64,000 nucleotides of DNA from NCBI RefSeq assembly GCF_024139115.2, contig NC_085141.1, positions 166,304,908 through 166,368,907 of the forward strand. The letters run 5' to 3'. The position numbers and the translations under genes are program-made. Within the stretch, counting starts at the first letter, position 1. The number at the start of each line of letters is the position of its first letter. The notes under the pieces were generated by a model that was not told the DNA's origin, made no database searches, and saw nothing but the letters and a program-made list of their open reading frames with translations. Below are positions 47,430 through 57,720 of this stretch, one piece after another. The DNA is from Armigeres subalbatus. Taxonomy: Eukaryota; Arthropoda; Insecta; Diptera; Culicidae.

Positions 47430-47612
47430 ACAGTCTTCGACCTGAGATCGTACAGACACTTAACACCTAGCATGGGACAACGAACAGAACAAATAACAAC
47501 CAGCGCAGTGGAGATTTTTCAAGTTTTCTCCTTACCGGGGCGGTAATCGAACCCATACTCCATAACACATGCAACTAGACGATTGACGTCGCTATCCGCA
47601 CAGCCACTAGGC
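47430..47612 (-). mobile_element. tRNA-derived SINE-like fragment
   Basis: On the minus strand it starts GGGGCCTAGTGGCTGTGCGG then ATAGCG (A-box-like), has GGAGTATGGGTTCGATTACC (B-box-like), then a body continuing to about 47430. The tRNA-like spacing of the two boxes supports a tRNA-derived head. The 3' end is unclear, and the copy lacks a visible target duplication. Confidence 0.6.
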
Positions 47613-48010
47613 CCCAAGTTTAATTGCTTCAGCGTTCAGAATAGTGCTGTTCATACATATTACATATGTCCATATTGTATTACAAACTACAGTAGTGCTT
47701 GACAAACCAGCTATGCTTAAATTCAGAAAAGCATCCACAACTCGAAGCGTTTCTCGAAATCCAAATCCGCTGTCCATTATGGACCTGTGAACTTGTTTTT
47801 CGAAAAGTCGTATGGCGAACGATTATCGGCAGCCTTATTGTATTCATGCTTCGTGACAAGAAGAGGATAGCAAAAACTAAACCCAATTTTTAGTAATAGT
47901 AGCCAATATCTTTTAAATGTTATAACAATATTCTATCAAAATGTGATTTAGAAAATGATTAACACCGAATTTCACAAAAGTAGGTAATTTAAATGCATGT
48001 AGCAAAGTCT
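47613..48010. other. Unassigned AT-rich DNA
   Basis: Overlapping plus and minus frames of 64-68 residues at 47680-47893 have no recognised family. Confidence 0.3.
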
Positions 48011-48014
48011 TCAG

Positions 48015-48433
48015 CCAGTACTGGAAAAGGTCGTGATCGTCATAAGACAGAGAGCAAAGTGCCTTTCTCTATTTCAGGCGACCAAATGAAAGAATCGTGG
48101 GTTCTTTGATCAATTTCGCATGAAAGGCAGTCATGAAAGAATGTTGTTTTTTTTTTTTTAATTAATATTTCTAAATTATTTTAATAGATATATGCGAAGA
48201 ATAGTGATTAGCCGATAAATTAATCATATTCCTTTAATTCACCAGGTTGAAAGTGGTAATAAACACAAAAATAAAGCAGATATTGCACACTTTCATGCAC
48301 TGTCACGGAACAAATATTTTTTGAGATTTTTGTAGCATGCCACTCATCCTTCGCGTTTCTAAAGATATTGAAAGGGGAAGATATGTAAACATCGCGTGAC
48401 ATCTCTCATTGAAAATGAGAAATTCCAGTACTG
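48015..48433. mobile_element. Short copy of the CCAGTACTGG-ended element
   Basis: It starts CCAGTACTGGAAAAGGTCGT and ends ATTGAAAATGAGAAATTCCA then GTACTG. Both ends match the 1.9-kb copy at 3937-5840 closely over about 120 bp (left) and 70 bp (right), while the interior is only about 230 bp and lacks the minisatellite. A deletion derivative. Confidence 0.75.
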
Positions 48434-48444
48434 CTCCCAGCCAT

Positions 48445-49228
48445 AGATATCACTGTTTAGGGTCATTTGACCGAATGCCGTTTGGCCGAATGCCATTTGG
48501 ACGAAAGGGTCATTTAGCCGAACGCCATTTTGCCGAATGCCGTTTGGCCAAATAGTTGAAATACGTTTTCTTAATAAGTGTGTGAAGGAAGAAGGAAGAT
48601 GCAAGAAGGAGGAAGGAAGAAGGAAGATGGAAGAAGAGAGAGGATAGAAGGAAGAAGGAAGAAGAAAGAAGAAAGAAGGAAGAAGGAAGAAGAAAGAAGG
48701 AAGAAGGAAGAAGGAAGAAGAAAGAAGGAAGAAGTAAGAAGGAAGAAGGAAGAAGGAAGAAGGGAGAAGAGAGAAGGAAGAAGGAAGAAGGAAGATGCAA
48801 GAAGGGAGAAGGGAGAAGGAAGAAGGGAGAAAGAAGAAGGAAGATGTAGAAGGAAGAAGGAAGAAGGAAGAAGGAAGAAAGAAGAAAGAACAGGTAGAAA
48901 GGAAGAAGAAAGAATAAGGAAGAAAAAAGAAGGAAGAAAGAAGAAAAAAAATGTAGAAAGGAAGAAGGAAGAAGGAAGACGGAAGAAGAAAGAAGGAACA
49001 AGAAAGAAGATGGAAGGAAGAAGAGAGAAGATAGAAGGAAGAAGGAACAAGGAAGATGGAAGAAGGAAGAAAAAAAGGAAGAAGGAAGAAGTTCTCTGTT
49101 CTCAGTTCACTTTTCTCTTTCCACTTTTTACTTCTCACTTCCTACTTCTCATTAATGAATTCTTATTATTTTTTTAACTATTCGGCCAAACGACCCGTCC
49201 GGCCAAATGGCCTGACACCAGATATCAC
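48445..49228. mobile_element. Foldback-like element with tandem-unit arms, purine core and 9-bp target duplication
   Basis: AGATATCAC at 48445-48453 and 49220-49228 flanks a 766-bp element. The left arm (48454-48548) is built from units such as TTTGGCCGAATGCCG; the right arm (about 49175-49219) has the inverted form TTCGGCCAAACGACC. The inner arm ends also pair (CCAAATAGTTGAAA with TTTTAACTATTCGG). The core is an AGGAAGA-type purine tract. Arms made of short direct repeats plus a 9-bp duplication resemble Drosophila FB elements; Mutator-like elements also make 9-bp duplications. No transposase. Confidence 0.8.
48580..49095. repeat. (GGAAGAA)n-type purine tract
   Basis: Nearly pure A/G on the plus strand over about 500 bp. 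It opens long frames rich in Lys/Glu/Arg on plus and Phe/Leu/Ser on minus (up to 259 residues), which are compositional artefacts. It forms the core of the foldback-like element. Confidence 0.95.
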
Positions 49229-49556
49229 AATGCTGAAATATTTTTTAAATGTTGCCTAATTTGTAATGAGCTTAGCTTTATGTTCTTCAAAAATTACCTT
49301 GTTCAGATAAAAACTAAAATTTCTGATTGTTGGTCATGGTCACAGTCTGGTGACCTGTCAAGACCTGTAACAATTTCCAACTGTACAGTAGAAAATAAAT
49401 TTTGGATCAGATTCTGTTATAAATCAGTTATTTTTGTTCTAAAATATAAAACAAAATATGTTATTTTTGTGATAATATTGTAACAAAATTTGAAAGCTAC
49501 TGTTACAACGAGTGTTATTTTTTATATAAATTTAGTTATTTAACAACATCCTGCAC

Positions 49557-49876
49557 ATTTCGTGCCGATAGTTCGAACGAGCCAGATGTGTGTGCTGTGT
49601 CTCATCGCGGATTGTGTTCGGTAGTGAAAAGGCTATTGTGTGGTGCGCTCCTACCTACGGATCCAAGGCGATCGCTGTCGGTGAGTGAAGTAGCTGCTTC
49701 TGGCGACGCCAGTGAAGCAGGTTATTGTTACTGCTGCTACCTACAGCAGCAGGGCCAGATAAGTAGAAACGTTTTAATTATTCTCTCATCTGCTTGATTT
49801 GGAGTGGAATAATAGAATAAATAAAATTTGTTTTTTTTTAGTTTTTATTTCTGATTAGCTATTAGTCTTAAGTTAA
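49557..49876 (+). promoter_or_regulatory. 5' UTR of the I-clade LINE (expected internal promoter)
   Basis: About 320 bp between the target duplication and the open ORF1 frame, GC-richer than the flanking host DNA. LINEs of this clade carry their RNA polymerase II promoter at the extreme 5' end, so a promoter is expected here from the family; no specific element was proved in the sequence. Confidence 0.5.
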
Positions 49877-51157
49877 CATAAGCAAAATCATCCTTCCCCC
49901 TTGCGGGGTGAGAATGAAGACAGAGACTGTGGAAGGCAAGATTTTCTTGGCATAAAACGAGATTTGACGCGTCGTTTTACGAAGCTTAAATTCAACCAAA
50001 TCAACTGGAACAAACGACGCATCACCGCATCTACATACCAGGTGGCGAATGAAATTGCTGGCGACAGGGCGTACAATGTTGAGTATTTAGTTTATGTGCC
50101 CTCGTGGGAGGTCGAGATAGAAGGCATAATCAACGCAGCGAGGTCTCCTAAAGAATGCCCTGCAATCTACCGTGGATATTCTGGACTGCAAGGAATTGCA
50201 TTCAGCAGCCACGGTAGATGGCAAAAAGGTTTATTCCAAGTCAGGCTTCGGGTGACATTCGCCGGTTCGATGGTTCCAAAATATGTTGCTATAGAAAATA
50301 TGTTGTTTCCAGTGCGTCTTTTCGTGCCAAGGGTATTGAATTGTACCAACTGCAAACAACTTGGTCACACGGCCGAGTTTTGTGACAACAAACCACGTTG
50401 TGGCAAATGCTCAGAAAGACATCGGGAGGAGTTCTGCCAGCAACAAGCAACAAAATGTGCTTCTTGTGGTTTGAACCCTCCCTATGATGTGCAAGAATGC
50501 CCGGTGTACAAAAAGCGCACCCAAAAAGTGAAGCGCTCGTTGGTACAGCGCTCCAAGCAGTCGTATGCGGAAATGGTTAGGTCGCAAGACACATCCGCCA
50601 TAGCCACTGCATCGACTGCTATTTCTGCCACCGTTCATGTAAGCAATTATTATGATTCCATATCCATTGATGAATTGGACTCTGACGTAGCCGATATGGA
50701 TGATTTTGCGAAGGTACACGTGCCCGAAAAGAGGAAGCAACCGTCTTCCCCGGGATCGCGCCGTAAGAGAACGAAAGTCATCCATAAAAGCTTGCCAAAA
50801 TCTGAAGGCAATGGGGGTTTATTTAAAATCCCGAAGCAATCTGTCCCTACTGCTTCTTTTGATCCTAGTTGCAGTAAGACATTCCCGCCATTGCCTAAAT
50901 CCGATGTTTCGAAGAAACATCCGGCTAGGAGAATCAACGAAAGAAAAAAACAAATTCGGACTTCTAGAAAAAGTATTTCGTCCAAGCGAGGATTGATCTC
51001 TTTTAAGGACCTTGTGGACCGTTTTTTGAACTTGTTCAATATTCCGAATTCATTGAGGCCAATCATTGACCTCTTTATTCCAACAGTTGAAAGTTATCTG
51101 AAGCAATTGACTGTTTTATGGCCCCTTCTTGCAGAAATTGTATCTTTCGATGGATAA
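49877..51157 (+). CDS. ORF1 protein of the I-clade LINE (nucleic-acid-binding, start damaged)
   Basis: An open frame ending at TAA 51155-51157. It encodes an RNA-binding coat protein that would package element RNA. Three cysteine knuckles are visible: CTNCKQLGHTAEFC (a CX2CX4HX4C knuckle near residue 148 counted from 49901), CGKCSERHREEFC, and CASCGLNPPYDVQEC. A basic linker (RKQPSSPGSRRKRTK) and a basic region before the C-terminal segment follow. There is no ATG near the 5' end of this frame. An ATG at 49914 opens a second frame (MKTETVEGKIFL) that runs into a stop at once, so a one-base frameshift near 49950 probably separates the original start from the rest. The stop overlaps the ORF2 start. 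Confidence 0.8.
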   Translation, partial: HKQNHPSPLRGENEDRDCGRQDFLGIKRDLTRRFTKLKFNQINWNKRRITASTYQVANEIAGDRAYNVEYLVYVPSWEVEIEGIINAARSPKECPAIYRGYSGLQGIAFSSHGRWQKGLFQVRLRVTFAGSMVPKYVAIENMLFPVRLFVPRVLNCTNCKQLGHTAEFCDNKPRCGKCSERHREEFCQQQATKCASCGLNPPYDVQECPVYKKRTQKVKRSLVQRSKQSYAEMVRSQDTSAIATASTAISATVHVSNYYDSISIDELDSDVADMDDFAKVHVPEKRKQPSSPGSRRKRTKVIHKSLPKSEGNGGLFKIPKQSVPTASFDPSCSKTFPPLPKSDVSKKHPARRINERKKQIRTSRKSISSKRGLISFKDLVDRFLNLFNIPNSLRPIIDLFIPTVESYLKQLTVLWPLLAEIVSFDG

Positions 51158-52228
51158 TACGGCCATACAAGATACAATCACTGTGCTGCAGAGGAACTGT
51201 CATAGTCTAAAAAATAAATTAGACGTGTTCAAGTTTTTGATTCGCAATTCCGATTGTGATGTATTTGCTCTATGTGAAACATGGCTTTCTTCTGAAGATG
51301 AAATCAACTTCCACGATTTTAACATTATTCGCCAAGATCAGGGTGATCATTATGGTGGCGTTCTTTTGGGGATCAAAAAATGCTACTCCTTCTACAGAAT
51401 TCCCATTCCGACTGTTCCCAGCTTAGAAATCGTCGCATGCCAAGTAAATGTGAAGAATAAAGATCTTTGCATAGCTTCAGTGTACATTCCTCCAAATGCC
51501 TCTATTAATCGTCGACATTTTTGGAGCGCAGTCTCCCTCCTATCATCTCCAGTATTGATATTGGGTGATATGAACGCACATGGTATTGGATGGGGCGAAA
51601 CGTATGACGATTATAGAGCGCCTATTTTCTATGATTTGTATGACGATTTCAATTTGAATATTTTGAACACTGGTGAAGTAACTCGAATAGGACCAAATGG
51701 TCAACAAAGCCGTATTGATCTGTCTTTATGTTCAAATTCACTATCATTAGATTGCACGTGGAAGGTAATTCAAGATCCCCATGGTAGTGACCATATGCCG
51801 ATAGTTACCACAATTAAAAGTAGCTATCAACAATCTGATCCAGTTAATGTTCCTCTCGACCTCACGAAGAACATTGACTGGCAAAAATTTGTATCAGCGG
51901 TAAAAATTGGTATTGACTCAACTGATACTCTTCCACCTTTGGATAATTATCGATTCCTTACTGAATTAATTCAAAAATCACATTAGAAGCTCAGCGTTCC
52001 AAGTACATCTATCATAAGAAGACCAGCCACTCCTGGATGGGATGATGAATGTACTAAGTTGTATTCTAAGAAATCTGATGCCTTCAAGGCCTTCCGTAAA
52101 CACGGAAGGTCTGAACTTTTTGAAGAGTATTTGAGGCTTGAAAGAAAGCTCAAAAATCTTCTCAATGCTAAAAAACGTAGCTACTGGCGACGTTTTGTCA
52201 AGGGACTATCGCGAGAAACCTCAATGCA
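51150..52228 (+). pseudogene. ORF2 N-terminal part: AP-type endonuclease domain (I-clade LINE)
   Basis: This domain nicks target DNA to prime reverse transcription. ORF2 begins at ATG 51150, inside the ORF1 stop (shared ATGGATAA). Endonuclease motifs appear in order: LQRNCHSLKNK (Asn), FALCETWLSS (catalytic Glu), LILGDMNAHGIGWG (GDxN, about residue 140), RIDLSLCSN and GSDHMPI (SDH, near residue 223). An in-frame TAG at 51984-51986 ends the long frame. The same frame continues beyond it with WDDECTKLYSKKSDAFKAFR and AKKRSYWRRFV until a one-base shift near 52229 moves coding to another frame. The catalytic residues look retained, but the protein could not be made in full. Confidence 0.85.
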
Positions 52229-53860
52229 ATAACAACACTTTGGAAAACGGCTCGCAACATGCGGAACCGCATATCCACCAACGAGAGTGAAGAATACTCC
52301 AATCGATGGATATTTAACTTCGCAAAAAAGGTCTGCCCAGATTCCGTACCAGCAGAACCGCTATTTCGAGAATCAGTCAATGATCCCGGTTCTTTGGGTG
52401 GACCATTCTCAATGCTGGAACTTTCTATGTCTCTTCTTTCATCGAATAACTCTGCTCCGGGATGCGATAACATCAAATTCAATCTTCTGAAAAACCTCCC
52501 AGATATCGCAAAAAGACGATTACTTGACCTGAACAACTGTTTCATGGAGTACAACATTGTGCCACCTGAATGGCGACACCTCAAAGTAATAGCTATTCAA
52601 AAGCCTGGGAAACCAGCGTCTAATCACAATTCACACCGACCGATTGCCATGCTATCATGCATGAGAAAATTATTGGAGAAAATTATCCTTTCAAGAGTCG
52701 ACCATTGGGTTGAAGAAAATGCATTGCTTTCAAATACTCAGTTTTGATTTTAAAAAGGGAAAGGAACAAACAATTGTCTAGCGTTGCTCTCTTCAGATAT
52801 TCAGCTGGCCTTTGCGCACAAGGAGCAATTGGCTTCGGTATTATTGGATATTAAGGGCGCTTTTGATTCAGTTTCCATAGAAGTACTGTCAGACAATCTC
52901 CACAGTAGTGGATTACCTGTTATTATGAATAATTTCTTGTACAATTTGTTGTCAGAAAAACAAATGAACTTTACACTCGGCACTCTGACAACTTCCAGAA
53001 CTAGTTACATGGGCCTTCCCCAAGGTTCATGTTTAAGACCCTTGCTTTATAATTTCTATGTTAAAGATATTGACAATTGTTTGGAAGGACAATGCACGCT
53101 CAGACAACCTGCAGATGATGCCGTGGTCTCTCTAAGAGGTCCATGTGCAGATGTCTTGCAAGGACCATTGCAAAGTACCCTGGCTAATATGACTGTTTGG
53201 GCCAGACATTTAGGGATCGAGTTTTTACCGCAAAAAACTTAGTTGGTTGTGTTTACTAGGAAGCGGAACCCTGCTCAACTGAAACTAAAGCTGTTGAATG
53301 ATGACATCAACCAATCTTTATCTTCTAAATACCTTGGGGTCATGTTTGATTCTAAATGTACCTGGAAACTCCATTTTGAGTATTTGATACAAAAATGCCG
53401 GAAAAGGATCCATTTTCTACGTTCTATCTCCGGAACATGGTGGGGTGCTCACCCGGAAGACCTCATCAAACTCTATAGAACGACTATTCTCTCTGTTTTA
53501 GAGTATGGCTCCTTCTGCTTCCTCTCAGCAGCTGATTGCCACCTGATCAAGTTGGAACGAATTCAGTATCGTTGTTTGCGTATTGCCCTTGGCTGTATGC
53601 ATTCAACGCATAACATGAGCCTGGAGGTGCTTGCTGGAGTCACTCCTTTAAAGCATCGTTACTGGGAGCTCTCACTTAGAATACTCATCAAATGTGAAAC
53701 AAGTAACACACTAGATAACTTCGATAAAATGCTTGAACTGACATGTCGTTCAAGATTCCTTAGAGTCTATCTCAACTACATTTCTTCAGATCTTTGTCTT
53801 CCGTGTTATAATCCACCTCTCGAGTTCACTTCACCAACGACAGTTCCTCAATTGAATACG
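52229..53860 (+). pseudogene. ORF2 central part: reverse transcriptase domain (I-clade LINE)
   Basis: Recognisable reverse transcriptase blocks are NSAPGCDNI, HRPIAMLSCMRKLLEKIILS, the RKGKGTN-like block (52751-52774), SVLLDIKGAFDSV (first catalytic Asp), MGLPQGSCLRPLLYNFYV, and QPADDAVVSL, where the usual F/Y of the F/YADD box is Pro although both Asp remain. KYLGVMFD and the thumb follow. Damage: TGA at 52745-52747, TAA at 52751-52753, TAG at 53240-53242, all in one frame, and a frameshift near 53830 before RNase H. The protein would have copied element RNA into DNA at the nick; this copy is inactive. Confidence 0.88.
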
Positions 53861-54470
53861 ATCTGTCCATGAAACACGCTATTCAAGAAATACCAGATCA
53901 TCTTCGACAAATATCTATTTCCTCCATTTTTTCAGAAAAATATGAACATGTCAATTGCAACAACAGATATTTCACTGATGGTTCTCGCATCAACGGATCC
54001 ACTGGCTTCGGTGTTTTCAATGTAACTTCATCCACCTTCCGAAAACTTCAGGAACCGTGTTCGGTTTATGTTTCTGAGCTGGCAGCAATTAACTTCGCTT
54101 TAGGGATAATTTCCAATCAGCCCGTAGACCATTATTTCATCTTCTCGGATAGTCTTAGTTCTATCGAGGCACTCCGGTCGATGAAACAAGTTAAGCACGC
54201 ATCTTACTTTCTTACAAACATAAGAGAGCAGATGCGTGTTTTGGTCGAAAGATCATTCAAGATTACCTTTGTTTGGGTCCCATCTCACTGCTCAATCTAC
54301 GGCAATGAGAAGGCAGACTCGCTGACAAAGGTGGGTGCACAGGAAGGTGAAGTTTATGATAGACAATACTCGATCAACGAGTTTTTCCCATTAGTCCGTC
54401 AGAGTACTCTTCAAAATTGGCAAAGAAATTGGACACACAACGAGCTTGGACGGTGGCTATTTTCCATAGT
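53831..54470 (+). pseudogene. ORF2 RNase H domain (I-clade LINE), interrupted by nested LINE
   Basis: RNase H would remove the RNA strand after copying. The catalytic set is present: YFTDGSR (Asp), VSELAAI (Glu), FSDSLSS (Asp) and HCSIYGNEKADSL (His and Asp). The frame is open from about 53833, but coding is cut at LFSIV (54470) by the inserted LINE. It resumes at 57721, where the duplicated target sequence again reads LFSIV. Any residues read past 54470 in this frame belong to the insert. A decayed relative of this domain is at 22055-22425. Confidence 0.88.
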
Positions 54471-55211
54471 CATAACTCGTCTGCAGTCGGACTGAACGGA
54501 CGTTTTTTCACAGTTCTTCTCGGTTCGCGAGCATTTTAATTTGTTCATTGTTTGTCTGTTTGGTATTTGAACTAGTGGCGTCCTTAATCGTATCGCTTTA
54601 CGTCTCTGCGAAGACTAGTTGGTGCTATCTCGACCGGAATACCGGTTCCCCGGCCAAGCATGCCGGTTGTTTCTGCCCTTAAGGCAGAGAAATAAAAGTG
54701 AAGTGCACCCCCGTGGACATTGAGCCCTTGTGAAAAACGAACCCAAGCGCGTTTGGCGTCAGGTCGCTGACCGCCAGATGACCTGGCTTGACCTGGAGTG
54801 GGAAAGTCTCGAAGAACTCTAGTGTAAGGTACTCACCGCATACCTACCTCTATCGGTGGGGCGATTGCTCGGTGGAGCACTCGTGTTTGTAGTGCATAGG
54901 TGAAGAATTCTCAGAGCGGACAAGAACAAGACGGACGAAAAGTATCTGGTCATGCTGACCGGTTTACCATAAACTATCCTCGGTGTAGTGCAGCAAGGCT
55001 GAGCGGAAGATCCGCGTAAAACGGACCGGACAAAGATACCGATTCTCCAATCGGCTCTCTTAAGAGAGGGTAGAAATACGAAGAGAACTCGTGTGAAGGG
55101 GAAGTTTCGGTGACCTCGATTAGTTTCGTTTTTCGGTTTGGAATCATAGAGTGTGAGTGACCGCTCTCTCGGTGCTCTGAGCGCATCGCAACAACTGCCA
55201 CCCCGCTAGCA
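54471..55211 (+). promoter_or_regulatory. 5' UTR of the nested ORF1-only LINE
   Basis: A 0.74-kb GC-rich leader with no sizeable frame, full of short hairpins (for example GACCGGAATACCGGTTCC near 54633). The first bases contain CAGTC followed about 15 bases later by GGACG, similar to insect TATA-less initiator plus downstream element promoters used by LINEs. The promoter role is inferred. Confidence 0.5.
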
Positions 55212-56705
55212 ATGAATGAAGATGGTTCCCCTTGGTGGAATGATCCACCACCCGGTGGATCGCGGTTAATTGATGGCAGCCACACAGGTCCGACACTCCC
55301 TCCGTATATGAATGGGGACAATATGCACGGCTCGTTACACATCCTCCGGCTAGTCGCGGTAAGTGGCTCGCTACCCAAGACTCCTTTCACTATCCGAAAA
55401 TCAGTGCAGCAGCAGGTCCACGGCAATATCGAAGGGGCGTTTCCTGAAGCCCAAGGGACGTCTTATGCTCTGAAGGTTCGCAACATGCGGCAAGTTAAGG
55501 CGTTACTTTCGATGACGTCGTTAATCGATGGGACTCCTGTGAAGATTATTGAGCATCCGAGCTTAAACACCACTCGATGCGTCGTAAGCTGCAGGGACGT
55601 TGTCTCCATGACTGATGCAGAGTTGCTGGATGAGCTAAAAGAGCAGGGAGTAAAAGAGGTTAGACGAATAACACGGAAGAACGGAGAATCAAGAGAAAAT
55701 ACGCCAACAATTATCATCACCTGCAGAGGAACAACGATGCCGAATTTCATCGACTTCGGTTACATTCGATGTCGGACTAGACCGTACTACCCGTCGCCCA
55801 TGCAGTGCTTCAATTGCTGGGCGTTCGGCCATACGGCTAAACGCTGCAAAGCAAAAGAAGCCACCTGCGGTAAATGCTCCGGCTCGCACCAAATTGCTGA
55901 GGATCGCAGCTGTCTAGCCGATAAATTCTGCTCCCGTTGCCGGTCCGGCGAACACTCGATATCAGAACGAAGCTGCCCCGTTTATCGAATGGAAAATGAG
56001 ATCCAAAGAACTAAGGTCGACCAAGGTTTATCGTATCCCGCAGCCAGGAGGGCATACGAAGCCCGTAACAGCAACTACGCTTTCGCCAATGTCGTTCCTT
56101 CCAGAAATTCCGAACGAAACAATGCCCTAGAAAATCTCAACCGTGTGGCTAAGCAAAAGGACGCCGAGATTGCTAATCTACGTGCGATGCTCTCTACGAA
56201 TAGTCAACCTACCGTGCCGGACAAAGCCACCTTGATTGCTGAACTCAAAGCAATAGTTGCAAAACAAGCGGAGCAAATTAATTTGCTCACCGCCCAATTG
56301 AATAATTTTCTCCGCTCGGTTATGCCCGCCAACTATGTCACTCCCACTCCAGTACACGACCTGTCGATCCATAAAACGATTCGGAAAACCACAACCGAGA
56401 ACATCCCAAACATCGGTCCCCTAGAAAGTATATGTACTGATTCGAATGAATCCGGTTCTGCAAGCGATGTGGATCTGACCCCCACACCGACCAGCCACCC
56501 AATATCGACCAGAAGCACCGGTGCCATCCCCAAAGCCTTATTTGCCAAGGACAGTGCACCAAAACTAGTACCAAAATCCCAAAGGAATAATCCTCCACCA
56601 CAAACATCAGCTACGCTCGCAAAACGCTCCCTATCAAATATCTCCCCCGCAGATACCGCACAAGCACAACAGCTGAAAAAACCCAAACAAAAAAGTAGCC
56701 GCTAA
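55212..56705 (+). CDS. Intact ORF1 protein of the nested LINE (497 aa, three zinc knuckles, coiled coil)
   Basis: An ATG-to-TAA frame of 497 codons without damage. A Pro/Gly-rich N-terminus is followed by a domain of about 110 residues with repeated beta/alpha character (residues 85-195, YALKVRNMRQVKALLSMTSL onward). Then come three knuckles: CFNCWAFGHTAKRC (about 199-212), CGKCSGSHQIAEDRSC (about 219-234) and CSRCRSGEHSISERSC (about 240-255). A coiled-coil-like stretch with heptads (NLNRVAKQKDAEIANLRAML, then LIAELKAIVAKQAEQINLLT; about 300-375) and a basic Pro/Ser-rich tail finish it. It is expected to bind element RNA and multimerise in the cytoplasm. Closest in style to I/LOA-group mosquito ORF1 proteins; clade not certain. 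Its reverse transcriptase would have to be supplied in trans. Confidence 0.88.
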   Translation: MNEDGSPWWNDPPPGGSRLIDGSHTGPTLPPYMNGDNMHGSLHILRLVAVSGSLPKTPFTIRKSVQQQVHGNIEGAFPEAQGTSYALKVRNMRQVKALLSMTSLIDGTPVKIIEHPSLNTTRCVVSCRDVVSMTDAELLDELKEQGVKEVRRITRKNGESRENTPTIIITCRGTTMPNFIDFGYIRCRTRPYYPSPMQCFNCWAFGHTAKRCKAKEATCGKCSGSHQIAEDRSCLADKFCSRCRSGEHSISERSCPVYRMENEIQRTKVDQGLSYPAARRAYEARNSNYAFANVVPSRNSERNNALENLNRVAKQKDAEIANLRAMLSTNSQPTVPDKATLIAELKAIVAKQAEQINLLTAQLNNFLRSVMPANYVTPTPVHDLSIHKTIRKTTTENIPNIGPLESICTDSNESGSASDVDLTPTPTSHPISTRSTGAIPKALFAKDSAPKLVPKSQRNNPPPQTSATLAKRSLSNISPADTAQAQQLKKPKQKSSR

Positions 56706-57720
56706 CCCCCTTCCACCAAACTCCAATCAGCTCCACATTCAGAAAATCGTCAAGATTTGTTCTTTGCCTGCGTTCTACATTGCACACCATACAAGAAACG
56801 ATCCATCATTAAGCAAGCTACCATCGAGATCATCCCACCACTGTAAGTCCCATCATGCTCGATAAGGCGGGATCTCTTCCATCGATCCTGGCGGCGAACC
56901 GAGCACAAACGAAGTTAGTGACCCTGGAAGACGGATTGAAACATGTAGCAGATCTGACGGAATGACCCCAAGGAAACAAGAAATCCAAATAAACACCTCA
57001 CTATAACAGTCACCAAAACCACCCTACTCCAACCAAGCATCATCATTAGCTGGAACTACACCAAACGACTCAAAATCAAGGAAAACTTTTATCGACCGTA
57101 TCTTAATCACCTTCACCTTCGATGGACAGTCTCCGCGATTATCTTAAGCGGTATCTAACTAGTGAAGAAAATAAATAAATCTAACACTGTCCCACATTCC
57201 CGGCCGCATTCCGCGGGATATATACCCTGCACAATTGTAATCACCTACACAACACGCCACAACTCTTGTTTTTTCTATACCTACAACGATGCTTTATCAT
57301 AGGCACCTAACAGCTAACCGAAAAGAACCAAAAACAGCAAAGGTAGATTAAAAATAATTAATTCTCGGCAACACACTGGAGTTCATCGCTGTAATACAGG
57401 TACGCTTGCACGTAGACGATGAACATATCCAACCAGAAAATCCCGCTCAAGCAAACAAATTATTCACTCTCTGGTAGTAGCAAGATTGTAGATAGGTAAT
57501 TAAGAAAGAAGCGGGTTTTGGATTTTTGTATGAGTGTGGAATATTTAAAAAACTTTTGAACCGAAAACATTTAGTTAGCTACTAGAACTTTGGCGCGACC
57601 CCTTGGTTGGGCGCGAAGGGGGCTTCATATAAGCCCTACTTCCCTTTATATTAAGAAACTAGTGATGAACTTAATTTTAAATTAAAAAATCACTTTAATA
57701 AAGACAAAAAAAAAAAAAAA
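56706..57720 (+). other. 3' non-coding part and poly-A of the nested LINE
   Basis: One kilobase without any frame over about 60 residues. It holds a 3' hairpin-forming GGGCTTCATATAAGCCC at 57629-57645, possibly the structure recognised by a LINE reverse transcriptase, AATAAA-like AATAAAGAC at 57697-57705, and an A tract to 57720. A short ISWNY-like reading near 57048 could be the vestige of an ORF2 start; weak. Confidence 0.6.

Noticed and set aside
48359..49177. Long frames on both strands (up to 259 residues) rich in Phe/Leu/Ser or Lys/Glu
   Set aside because: They are translations of the GGAAGA-type purine tract; composition, not a gene.
49588..49797. Short frame in the 5' UTR of the I-clade LINE
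   Set aside because: Not similar to any ORF1 start; the family uses the following frame.
50411..51066. Minus-strand frames opposite ORF1
   Set aside because: Shadows of the real plus-strand ORF1.
56178..56686. Minus-strand frames opposite the nested ORF1
   Set aside because: Shadows of the 497-codon ORF1.
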